Source of the DNA: Sulfuricurvum sp.
GTDB lineage: Bacteria; Campylobacterota; Campylobacteria; Campylobacterales; Sulfurimonadaceae
Assembly (NCBI GenBank): GCA_014764075.1
Contig: JACXUE010000094.1
Coordinates: 1-7,719, forward strand
DNA length: 7,719 nt
Reading direction: 5' to 3'
Shown: positions 1 through 5,142 of the stretch, one piece after another
How positions within the stretch are numbered: position 1 is the first letter of the stretch
Layout: each line of letters begins with the position of its first letter
The notes under the pieces: model-generated
The model's database searches: none
Told to the model about the DNA's origin: nothing
What the model saw: only the letters and a program-made list of their open reading frames with translations
Made by a program: the position numbers and the translations under genes

Positions 1-176
1 GCAATAACGATTACCGAGCCTATCTTCATCTGTATGAAGTCCCATTGATCCGAGCAGGTATCAAACGGTTCAAATCGCAGTTGCAACTTTCCGAACGATT
101 GGGATTAAATCGTAACACGTTGCGCAAAAAAATTGCTGATCATGCAGAATATCAACTAGAAACGAAGGAGACGTAA
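1..176 (+). CDS. Fis-type helix-turn-helix protein, C-terminal fragment
   Basis: The gene is cut by the window start; its reading frame begins at base 3 and ends at the TAA at 174-176, leaving 57 residues. The visible part ends in a Fis/NtrC-type helix-turn-helix: a helix around EVPLIRAGIKRF, then SERLGLNRNTLRKKI, which matches the classic LGINRNTLRKKL recognition-helix signature. This is a DNA-binding domain, and the protein is probably a small nucleoid-associated or transcription factor. Whether a sigma-54 activator domain lies upstream cannot be seen. The usual GNQ.KAA segment before the recognition helix is replaced by KSQLQLSERLG. Its stop codon overlaps the fabD start (TAATG), so the two are probably co-transcribed and translationally coupled. 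The domain call is secure; the full protein type is not. Confidence 0.8.
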   Translation, partial: NNDYRAYLHLYEVPLIRAGIKRFKSQLQLSERLGLNRNTLRKKIADHAEYQLETKET

Positions 177-1111
177 TGTCACAAAAAATTGCAATGATTT
201 TTCCCGGTCAGGGATCACAAACCATCGGAATGGGGAAATCATTCTATGAAAACAGCCCATTGGCACGAGAGATGTTTGAGAAAGCGGGAGAACGGATCGG
301 TGTTGATTTTACCAAACTCTTATTTGAGGAGAATACCCAACTCGATCAAACCGAATATACTCAGCCTGCCATTTTGCTCATCTCTATGATTGCCTATAAA
401 TTGTTTCAAGAAGCACGTCCTACGGATGCGGCAATGTTTTTGGGGCACTCTTTGGGTGAATTTAGTGCTTTGTGTGCTAGCGGTGCAATCGATTATGTTG
501 ATGCGGTTGAACTCGTCCATAAACGTGGAAAATTGATGGCGCAGGCGTGCGAAAGCATCAATGCGGGGATGATGGCGATTCTAGGTTTGGACGATGCCGT
601 TGTTGAAGAACTTTGCGTAAAGGCAAACAACGAAGGGAAAAAAGTGTGGCCTGCCAACTACAATCAAGCGGGGCAACTGGTCGTTGCGGGAATTAAAGAA
701 GATTTACAAAGTATGGAGAGTTTATTTAAAGCAGCGGGAGCGAAGAGAGCCTTGCTTTTGAATATGTCGATTGCCAGCCACTGTCCGTTGTTGGAGAGCG
801 CGATGGCACCGTTAGGTGAAGCGATGGAAGCGACGGTAAAAGATACATTCAGTGCTCCAATCATCTCCAATGCTTCGACGACACCATACTCGACGAAAGA
901 AGAGGCGATTGAGTACCTCAAAATTCAGCTTGTCCAACCGGTAAAATACAAACAATCGATTGAAGCGATTGCGGGTGATATCGAGTTGATGATTGAATTC
1001 GGCAACGGAGCGGTTCTCAAGGGTTTGAACAAGCGCAATGCCCCTAATGTCGATACATTGGGAATCTCCGATATGGACTCTTTGTCCAAGGTATGTGAAA
1101 CACTCGCATGA
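176..1111 (+). CDS. fabD: malonyl-CoA:acyl carrier protein transacylase FabD
   Basis: FabD moves the malonyl group from malonyl-CoA to holo-ACP, supplying the elongation unit of type II fatty acid synthesis in the cytoplasm. The 311 residues match the usual FabD length. Visible motifs are GQGSQ at 11-15 (oxyanion-hole glutamine), GHSLGE at 90-95 with nucleophile Ser92, Arg117 in HKRGKLM (malonate carboxylate binding), the ANYNQAGQ segment at 160-167, and catalytic His202 in SIASHCPL. These positions correspond to Ser92, Arg117 and His201 of the E. coli enzyme. The C-terminal EFGNGAVLKGLNKR segment is also typical. The ATG is preceded by AAGGAG at 165-170 with 5-nt spacing and overlaps the upstream stop. 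Unlike many bacteria, no fabH, fabG or acpP neighbours are visible here; the gene sits in a mixed housekeeping operon. Confidence 0.97.
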   Translation: MSQKIAMIFPGQGSQTIGMGKSFYENSPLAREMFEKAGERIGVDFTKLLFEENTQLDQTEYTQPAILLISMIAYKLFQEARPTDAAMFLGHSLGEFSALCASGAIDYVDAVELVHKRGKLMAQACESINAGMMAILGLDDAVVEELCVKANNEGKKVWPANYNQAGQLVVAGIKEDLQSMESLFKAAGAKRALLLNMSIASHCPLLESAMAPLGEAMEATVKDTFSAPIISNASTTPYSTKEEAIEYLKIQLVQPVKYKQSIEAIAGDIELMIEFGNGAVLKGLNKRNAPNVDTLGISDMDSLSKVCETLA

Positions 1112-1869
1112 AAATAGCCCTCATACAATCTGCACCGAAACTCAACCGTTCCAATTTGGAAGATGCTGTTGCATTGGTTGAAACACATTGCGATGCGGAT
1201 GTGGTAGTATTCCCTGAACTCGCTCTCAGCGGCTATTTGCTGCAAGATAAGCTATTTGAAGATGCGTGGAATGTTGAAGAGCTGAGCATTTTGGCTTCCA
1301 AAAGCGAACAATGTGATATCGCTATCGGTGCGGCTTTGTGGGATGAGGGGAAAGTCCATAACAGTGCGCTCTATTTTTCTCGCGGGAAATTGGTTCATAT
1401 CCATCATAAAAATCATCTTCCCACCTACGGAATGTTCGAAGAGGGGCGCTATTTTATCTCCGGTCAATCGATAAAATCGTTCGAAACGGCTTATGGAAAA
1501 GCGATCATGGTTGTATGTGAGGATTTATGGCATGCTGAGACGATTGCCGCAATTTGTGCTGGTGGTGCCGAAATTGTTTACGTCTTATCCGCTTCTCCGG
1601 CACGCGGATTTAATGAGGAGGGGACGTTGGAGATCGAATCTCAATGGGACACTCTTCTCAAATCAACCGCATTATTGAGTCATAACTATGTGGTTTTTGT
1701 AAATCGTGTCGGCTTTGAAGACGGTTTGGGATTTTGGGGCGGGAGCCGTATCATTACTCCTATGGGGGAGTGTGAGTATGTTTCGGATAAATTTGAGAGA
1801 CAAAACAGTGTCGTCGAGCTGAGCCATACTCTCCAAAAATTGGGACGTTATTTGTCTCGTAATTCATAA
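1108..1869 (+). CDS. carbon-nitrogen hydrolase resembling the glutaminase domain of NAD synthetase
   Basis: This 253-residue cytoplasmic protein belongs to the nitrilase superfamily, which hydrolyses amides or nitriles through a Glu-Lys-Cys triad. All three are present: Glu37 in VFPELALSGY, Lys101 in HHKNHLPTYG and nucleophile Cys137 in VVCEDLW. The context LPTYGMFEEGRYF (104-116), the CEDLW box and the late GFWGGSRIITPMGE segment most resemble the N-terminal glutaminase domain of glutamine-dependent NadE. The synthetase domain is absent, and SASPARGFN replaces the usual SPFHxGK-like segment, so the substrate is unproven. It starts at an ATGA overlap with fabD and has no clear Shine-Dalgarno sequence of its own, so coupling to fabD translation is likely. 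Alternatives are omega-amidase or another amidase. Family assignment is firm, substrate is not. Confidence 0.88.
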   Translation: MKIALIQSAPKLNRSNLEDAVALVETHCDADVVVFPELALSGYLLQDKLFEDAWNVEELSILASKSEQCDIAIGAALWDEGKVHNSALYFSRGKLVHIHHKNHLPTYGMFEEGRYFISGQSIKSFETAYGKAIMVVCEDLWHAETIAAICAGGAEIVYVLSASPARGFNEEGTLEIESQWDTLLKSTALLSHNYVVFVNRVGFEDGLGFWGGSRIITPMGECEYVSDKFERQNSVVELSHTLQKLGRYLSRNS

Positions 1870-1883
1870 AAAGTAGGTAAACC

Positions 1884-2576
1884 GTGAAAATAGCGATTAT
1901 GGGCGCAATGCGTGAAGAGATTGAACCGATTTTGAATACTCTCGGAGAGTATACGAGTGAAGAGTATGCCGGTAATGTTTTTTACCGAGCCGAATATGCG
2001 GGGCATGAACTGGTTATCGCCTATTCCAAAATTGGAAAAGTGTTTTCAGCGATTACCGCATCGATAATGTTGGAACGATATGGGGCAAAAGCGCTTTTAT
2101 TTAGCGGTGTTGCTGGAGGTATCAGTAAAGATTTGAAAATCGGTGATTTGATTATGGCAAGCGCGCTCTGTCAGCACGATGTTGACATCACCGCTTTCGG
2201 TCATCCGGACGGATTTATCCCTGAGAGTTCCGTTATGATTCAATCAGATGATGATCTTCGCTCACTCGCATCTGAAATAGCGGTGGATATGGGGATTGAT
2301 CTGTATGAGGGGATAATCGCTACGGGCGATCAATTTGTTGCATCCTCTGAACGTAAATCCTGGATCGAAAAAACGTTTCATGCGGATGCGCTGGAGATGG
2401 AGGGGGCAAGTGTGGCGTGTGCATGTCATAGCTTTGGCGTTCCGTTTTTTGTTCTTCGAGCCATTAGTGACACTGCTGATGGATCGGCGGATATTGATTT
2501 TGATGTATTCTTGCAAAGCTCTGCGCAAGTGAGTGCAAAATTTATTTTAGAGATGGTAAAACGGCTTGGCGATTAA
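1884..2576 (+). CDS. mtnN: 5'-methylthioadenosine/S-adenosylhomocysteine nucleosidase (probable aminofutalosine nucleosidase)
   Basis: The enzyme cleaves the N-glycosidic bond of methylthioadenosine and S-adenosylhomocysteine, releasing adenine and recycling by-products of SAM reactions. The 230 residues match the family. Visible sites are MGAMREE at 6-12 with Glu12, SGVAGG at 74-79, GDQF at 148-151, EMEGA at 171-175 with Glu173 (ribose binding), and ISDTADG with catalytic Asp196; E. coli equivalents are Glu12, Glu174 and Asp197. In Helicobacter and Campylobacter the same enzyme also hydrolyses 6-amino-6-deoxyfutalosine in the futalosine route to menaquinone, so that role is inferred here. 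The start is GTG at 1884, preceded by a weak TAGGT at 1874-1878; MKIAIMGAM is the expected N-terminus. It lies 14 nt after the hydrolase gene. Confidence 0.95.
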   Translation: MKIAIMGAMREEIEPILNTLGEYTSEEYAGNVFYRAEYAGHELVIAYSKIGKVFSAITASIMLERYGAKALLFSGVAGGISKDLKIGDLIMASALCQHDVDITAFGHPDGFIPESSVMIQSDDDLRSLASEIAVDMGIDLYEGIIATGDQFVASSERKSWIEKTFHADALEMEGASVACACHSFGVPFFVLRAISDTADGSADIDFDVFLQSSAQVSAKFILEMVKRLGD

Positions 2577-3324
2577 ACTCAGTAAAAAAATTATGAGCAA
2601 AATCGGTCGCACCAATGCCGAGTTTGGTCTGATCGAAGAGGGGGATAAAATCCTCGTGGGTTTGAGTGGCGGGAAAGATTCTCTCACTATGATTCATGCG
2701 TTGATGGAACAACAGCGTCGCGCCCCGTTTACATTTGAGCTTATTGCCGTTACGGTGACCTATGGGATGGGGGAAGATTTATCGGGATTGATTGAGCATT
2801 GTGCGGAACATGGGATCCCTCATCGTGTCTATGAGACCAATACGTATGAAATTGCCGCCGATAAGATACGGCAAAACTCCTCGTTTTGTAGCTTTTTTTC
2901 CCGTATGCGTCGTGGAGCATTGTACAGTGCCGCCAAAGAGTTCGGGTGTAATAAAGTAGCCTTGGGGCACCATTTGGATGATGCAGCAGAGAGTTTTTTT
3001 ATGAATTTGATCTACAATGGGCACATGAGAGCTTTAGCGCCTAAATACAAAGCCGGAAACGGTTTGATTGTGATTCGCCCGTTAATACAGTTGCGTGAGC
3101 GTCAGCTTGCCGCGTGTGCTTTGGAAAACGAGATGCCGACCATCGGCGATGAAGCGTGTCCGTCGATGCGTTTCGATGTCAAAATGCCCCATGCGAGGGC
3201 GAGTATGAAAGCGATGCTTTTTGAGATGGAGCAAAAATATCCCGACTTGTTCGTCTCTATCAACTCAGCTTTCGGTCATATCAGCGATGACGCTTTTTTT
3301 GATAAAGAGCGCTTTAGCGTCTGA
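2566..3324 (+). CDS. ttcA: TtcA-family tRNA 2-thiocytidine biosynthesis protein
   Basis: This is an adenine-nucleotide alpha-hydrolase (PP-loop) protein of the TtcA family, which in E. coli thiolates cytidine 32 of certain tRNAs using ATP and an Fe-S cluster. The PP-loop GLSGGKDS lies at 32-39, followed by the SRMRRGALY block (112-120) and GHHLDDAAESFFMN (134-147). The 252 residues are shorter than E. coli TtcA (about 311). The E. coli CxxC motif before the RRG block is CSFF here: Cys108 is kept but Phe111 replaces the second cysteine. A further candidate ligand is Cys198 in GDEACPS. I chose the TTG at 2566, which overlaps mtnN by 11 nt, because it keeps the family-like IKLSKKI N-terminus and has GAGATGG at 2550-2556; ATG at 2593 is the alternative. 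Family is firm; the exact modification is inferred. Confidence 0.88.
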   Translation: MAIKLSKKIMSKIGRTNAEFGLIEEGDKILVGLSGGKDSLTMIHALMEQQRRAPFTFELIAVTVTYGMGEDLSGLIEHCAEHGIPHRVYETNTYEIAADKIRQNSSFCSFFSRMRRGALYSAAKEFGCNKVALGHHLDDAAESFFMNLIYNGHMRALAPKYKAGNGLIVIRPLIQLRERQLAACALENEMPTIGDEACPSMRFDVKMPHARASMKAMLFEMEQKYPDLFVSINSAFGHISDDAFFDKERFSV

Positions 3325-3329
3325 GCGCT
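3308..3329. other. hairpin at the convergent gene junction
   Basis: AGCGCT at 3308-3313 pairs with AGCGCT at 3324-3329 over a 10-nt loop, giving a 6-bp GC-rich stem. It spans the stop codons of both ttcA (TGA, 3322-3324) and the convergent 146-aa gene (TAA, 3316-3314 on minus). It could act as a bidirectional transcription end, but no T-tract follows on either strand, so intrinsic termination is not shown. Each arm is itself palindromic, which weakens the case. Confidence 0.3.
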
Positions 3330-3754
3330 TCGTAATCACTCCGTTTTTGACGTAAAAAGTCGATCAAACGATCTTGATAAATTTTGGAGTCTTGATTGTG
3401 AGTGCATTCGCGAAGTTGTTCTAGGTGATCGGGTTCGATTTTGAGAGCGTACCTCGGAACCATCCGTAGTTCTTGGATTACTTCAATCAGTAACGGCTCT
3501 TCTCCCAAATGTTTTTTGGTATAAACTGATTTGAGATACTCTTTTATGGTTGTTAACAGCGTATCGGCTCTATCCCTTTCTTTATAGATATTGAACGCGA
3601 TCTTCTCTAGAGTATCCTCATATTGATTTATCGGTTCATTGGAGCTGGCGATAAAAAGAGCGTAAATTTTGGCACGAAATTCTAATGATGAGTGGTGATA
3701 CACGAATATCTCTCGAAATGCGTTAAGGAAGTAGCTTCTAACTCTTTGAATCAC
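3314..3754 (-). CDS. uncharacterised conserved protein downstream of mutY
   Basis: I do not recognise a characterised family. With the GTG start at 3754 the product is 146 residues, cytoplasmic (no signal peptide or membrane segment) and rich in predicted helix and charged residues, with segments such as SLEFRAKIYALFIASS, KIEPDHLEQLRE and a basic tail KRSDYEALRR. The GTG was chosen over the upstream ATG at 3817 because AGGAG at 3766-3762 lies 7 nt before it and because the upstream extension would run deep into mutY. The gene overlaps the mutY end by 17 nt and the ttcA end by 11 nt. From memory, similar proteins follow mutY in other Campylobacterota, suggesting a conserved pairing, but no role in DNA repair can be read from the sequence. 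Confidence 0.75.
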   Translation of the reverse strand: MIQRVRSYFLNAFREIFVYHHSSLEFRAKIYALFIASSNEPINQYEDTLEKIAFNIYKERDRADTLLTTIKEYLKSVYTKKHLGEEPLLIEVIQELRMVPRYALKIEPDHLEQLRECTHNQDSKIYQDRLIDFLRQKRSDYEALRR

Positions 3755-4727
3755 CTGTGTGCTCCTCTCTTTTTTTGTGATTATAGCGTAACAAAGCAAC
3801 GGCTTTATGATCGGCACGGCTGAGGGAAAGTTTCTCTATTTCATCAATTTCAAACCATTCAAACTCTTCATCTTCAAACCTTTCATGGCTTAGATAGAGA
3901 TCCGCTTCCAAAGTAAAATGGGAGTAGTGCTGGGTAATATGACCTAAAAATTCTCCGTAGGGCTTTGGTTCTTGTTGATCGAATCCCCAAAGGGCGTGTA
4001 AAAACCGCTTGCGTCGTTGACGCAGTGCAAACCGATTCTCGCGCTGATGGATGATGATGGCATGGTGCCGAACCGGTTTTTGGGTTTTTGGTTTGGACTC
4101 GGGATAGGAGAGGGGGGAGGGTTTTCCTGCGCACCATGATTCAAACGGACAGACGGTACAGAGAGGATTTTTCGCTAAACAAACGGTCGCACCCACATCC
4201 ATCATCGCTTGATTGTATTCAAACGGATGATTGGTATCAAATAGCGCATAAGCATACTCCCATAACTTTTTTTCATCCCGTTTTATGAGGGCGTAGTAGC
4301 GGTGTAAAATCCGTTTGACGTTGGCATCGAGGATGGGGAGTGGCTCGCGGTAGGCAAAGGCGGCAATCGCATGAGCACTAGAGCGTCCGATACCGCTAAG
4401 CTGCATAAGATCATGAACATTGTTTGGGAGGATACCGCCGCATTGGCGGGCGGCATTATGAAGATTTTTGGCTCTCGTATAATAGCCTAATCCTTCCCAT
4501 TTTTTGAGAACGTCATCCAGCTCGGAGGTCGCAACATCCATGAGTGTCGGGAAACGCTCTAAAAAGGGGAAATAGAACCGTTCAAGGACGGTTTTGACCT
4601 GAGTCTGTTGGAGCATTATTTCGCTCACATACACCTTGTATGGGTCGTTTGTCAGTCTCCAAGGTAGCTCGTGACGACCGTTTTTGTCATACCAATCTAA
4701 AAGTGATTTATGAACTTCTTTGTACAT
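3738..4727 (-). CDS. mutY: A/G-specific adenine DNA glycosylase MutY
   Basis: MutY removes adenine mispaired with 8-oxoguanine, preventing G:C to T:A transversions in base excision repair. Visible features of the 329-residue protein are LPWR at 21-24, catalytic Glu36 in SEIMLQQTQV, the helix-hairpin-helix LSGIGRSSAHAIAA (110-123), catalytic Asp134 in ILDANVKRIL, and the [4Fe-4S] cysteines 183, 190, 193 and 199 in C-x6-C-x2-C-x5-C spacing. Residues about 220-315 form the NUDIX-like 8-oxoguanine recognition domain, with HYSHFTLE at 267-274 where MutY proteins carry the FSH-type recognition loop. E. coli MutY is 350 residues, so this one is full length. The ATG at 4727 has no visible Shine-Dalgarno sequence; a promoter -10-like TACAAT lies only 5 nt before it. 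The gene leads a two-gene unit with the 146-aa protein. Confidence 0.97.
   Translation of the reverse strand: MYKEVHKSLLDWYDKNGRHELPWRLTNDPYKVYVSEIMLQQTQVKTVLERFYFPFLERFPTLMDVATSELDDVLKKWEGLGYYTRAKNLHNAARQCGGILPNNVHDLMQLSGIGRSSAHAIAAFAYREPLPILDANVKRILHRYYALIKRDEKKLWEYAYALFDTNHPFEYNQAMMDVGATVCLAKNPLCTVCPFESWCAGKPSPLSYPESKPKTQKPVRHHAIIIHQRENRFALRQRRKRFLHALWGFDQQEPKPYGEFLGHITQHYSHFTLEADLYLSHERFEDEEFEWFEIDEIEKLSLSRADHKAVALLRYNHKKREEHTGDSKS
3762..3766 (-). promoter_or_regulatory. ribosome binding site deciding the GTG start of the 146-aa protein
   Basis: On the minus strand AGGAG (within AGAGAGGAG) stands 7 nt before GTG at 3754 and lies inside the mutY coding region. No similarly placed site precedes the longer in-frame ATG at 3817. 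Confidence 0.7.
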
Positions 4728-4732
4728 ATGAT

Positions 4733-4738
4733 ATTGTA
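4733..4738 (-). promoter_or_regulatory. possible -10 element for mutY
   Basis: TACAAT on the minus strand ends 5 nt before the mutY ATG. There is no good -35 at 16-18 nt. Transcription from it would start at about the ATG itself, implying a leaderless or near-leaderless mRNA, which would fit the absence of a Shine-Dalgarno sequence. A chance match in AT-rich DNA is quite possible. Confidence 0.3.
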
Positions 4739-4758
4739 TCTAAATCACTATTTTTATA

Positions 4759-4809
4759 ACTGATGTTACGCACTTTACGGGCTTTGCTCGTAAAGTGCGT
4801 AACATCAGT
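4759..4809. repeat. long perfect inverted repeat (palindromic intergenic element)
   Basis: Bases 4759-4779 are the exact reverse complement of 4789-4809: 21 bp with no mismatch, beginning ACTGATGTTACG and ending CGTAACATCAGT. The 9-nt loop GGCTTTGCT can add one G-T and two G-C pairs, leaving a TTT tip and a stem of about 24 bp. No T-tract follows on either strand (CACTAAGAT on plus; an A-rich run on minus), so it does not look like an ordinary intrinsic terminator. It sits between the 56-aa gene and mutY, 31 nt before the mutY start. It may be a repetitive extragenic palindrome or a small non-autonomous element, or it may affect mutY transcription. No second copy is seen in this window. Confidence 0.9.
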
Positions 4810-4844
4810 CACTAAGATAAATAGGGTAGGGATCACTCGTAGTG

Positions 4845-4875
4845 CGCCACGGTAGAGTGTGGCGACCGTTTTTTT
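4845..4875 (+). terminator. terminator-like hairpin and T-tract without an upstream plus-strand gene
   Basis: CGCCAC at 4845-4850 pairs with GTGGCG at 4859-4864 over an 8-nt loop, and seven T residues follow at 4869-4875 after ACCG. An alternative fold pairs ACGGT (4849-4853) with ACCGT (4865-4869), directly against the T-tract. Either would suit intrinsic termination on the plus strand, yet the last plus-strand gene ends at 3324. It may end antisense transcription or a small unannotated RNA, or be chance. Confidence 0.4.
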
Positions 4876-4904
4876 GTACCGGTGTAGGAGAGAGGCTTGG
4901 GGTG

Positions 4905-5075
4905 TCATTGTCCGATGGTCGGCGGATTAAAATACCAAAACACTCCGAGAACGATGATGCCAAAGATGGCAATTTTGAAAACCCATTTCATGAGTTTGAG
5001 ATAGAGAAGAAAGAGGATGATACCTATGAATCCGAGTGAACTCAAGCCGTACCCGCTCATCAAAAAATCGATCAT
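4905..5075 (-). CDS. small two-helix membrane protein, unknown function
   Basis: The 56-residue product is almost entirely hydrophobic, with two predicted membrane segments at about 11-28 (LSSLGFIGIILFLLYLKL) and 32-49 (VFKIAIFGIIVLGVFWYF) separated by the short MKW turn. This makes it an inner-membrane hairpin with a short NPPTIGQ tail. I do not recognise a family. The ATG at 5075 is chosen because GGAGG at 5086-5082 lies 6 nt before it; an in-frame ATG at 5093 has no such site. A perfect TATAAT -10 lies at 5106-5101. It is 67 nt downstream of the DUF3137 gene on the same strand, so it could be read from the lemA promoter as well as its own. The strong ribosome binding site and membrane pattern support a real gene. 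Confidence 0.72.
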   Translation of the reverse strand: MIDFLMSGYGLSSLGFIGIILFLLYLKLMKWVFKIAIFGIIVLGVFWYFNPPTIGQ

Positions 5076-5081
5076 AGTGAT

Positions 5082-5086
5082 CCTCC
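5082..5086 (-). promoter_or_regulatory. strong ribosome binding site of the 56-aa membrane protein
   Basis: GGAGG on the minus strand lies 6 nt before ATG at 5075. It fixes the start there and excludes the longer reading starting at 5093, which would lie upstream of the site. Confidence 0.75.
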
Positions 5087-5100
5087 GAAGCAAATGGGCG

Positions 5101-5106
5101 ATTATA
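5101..5106 (-). promoter_or_regulatory. -10 element before the 56-aa membrane protein
   Basis: TATAAT, a full consensus -10, is on the minus strand 15 nt before the GGAGG. TTGAAT at 5134-5129 is too far (22-nt gap) to be a normal -35, but housekeeping promoters in Campylobacter and Helicobacter often lack a conserved -35. The expected leader would be about 20 nt. Confidence 0.5.
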
Positions 5107-5142
5107 TTTTACTGTTTTGGGACGTTCTATTCAAAACTTTAA

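Noticed and set aside
3755..3817. A longer start (ATG at 3817) for the 146-aa protein
   Set aside because: It lies well inside mutY, while the GTG at 3754 has a well-spaced AGGAG. The extra residues do not resemble the rest of the protein.
4708..4908. A 66-aa minus-strand reading that runs through the palindrome
   Set aside because: It overlaps the mutY start and the intergenic palindrome, has no ribosome binding site or family resemblance, and its coding potential is explained by chance.
5114..5137. GTTTTG/CAAAAC inverted repeat as a terminator after the DUF3137 gene
   Set aside because: The 6-bp stem is mostly A-T with a 12-nt loop and no following T-tract, so it is too weak to call.
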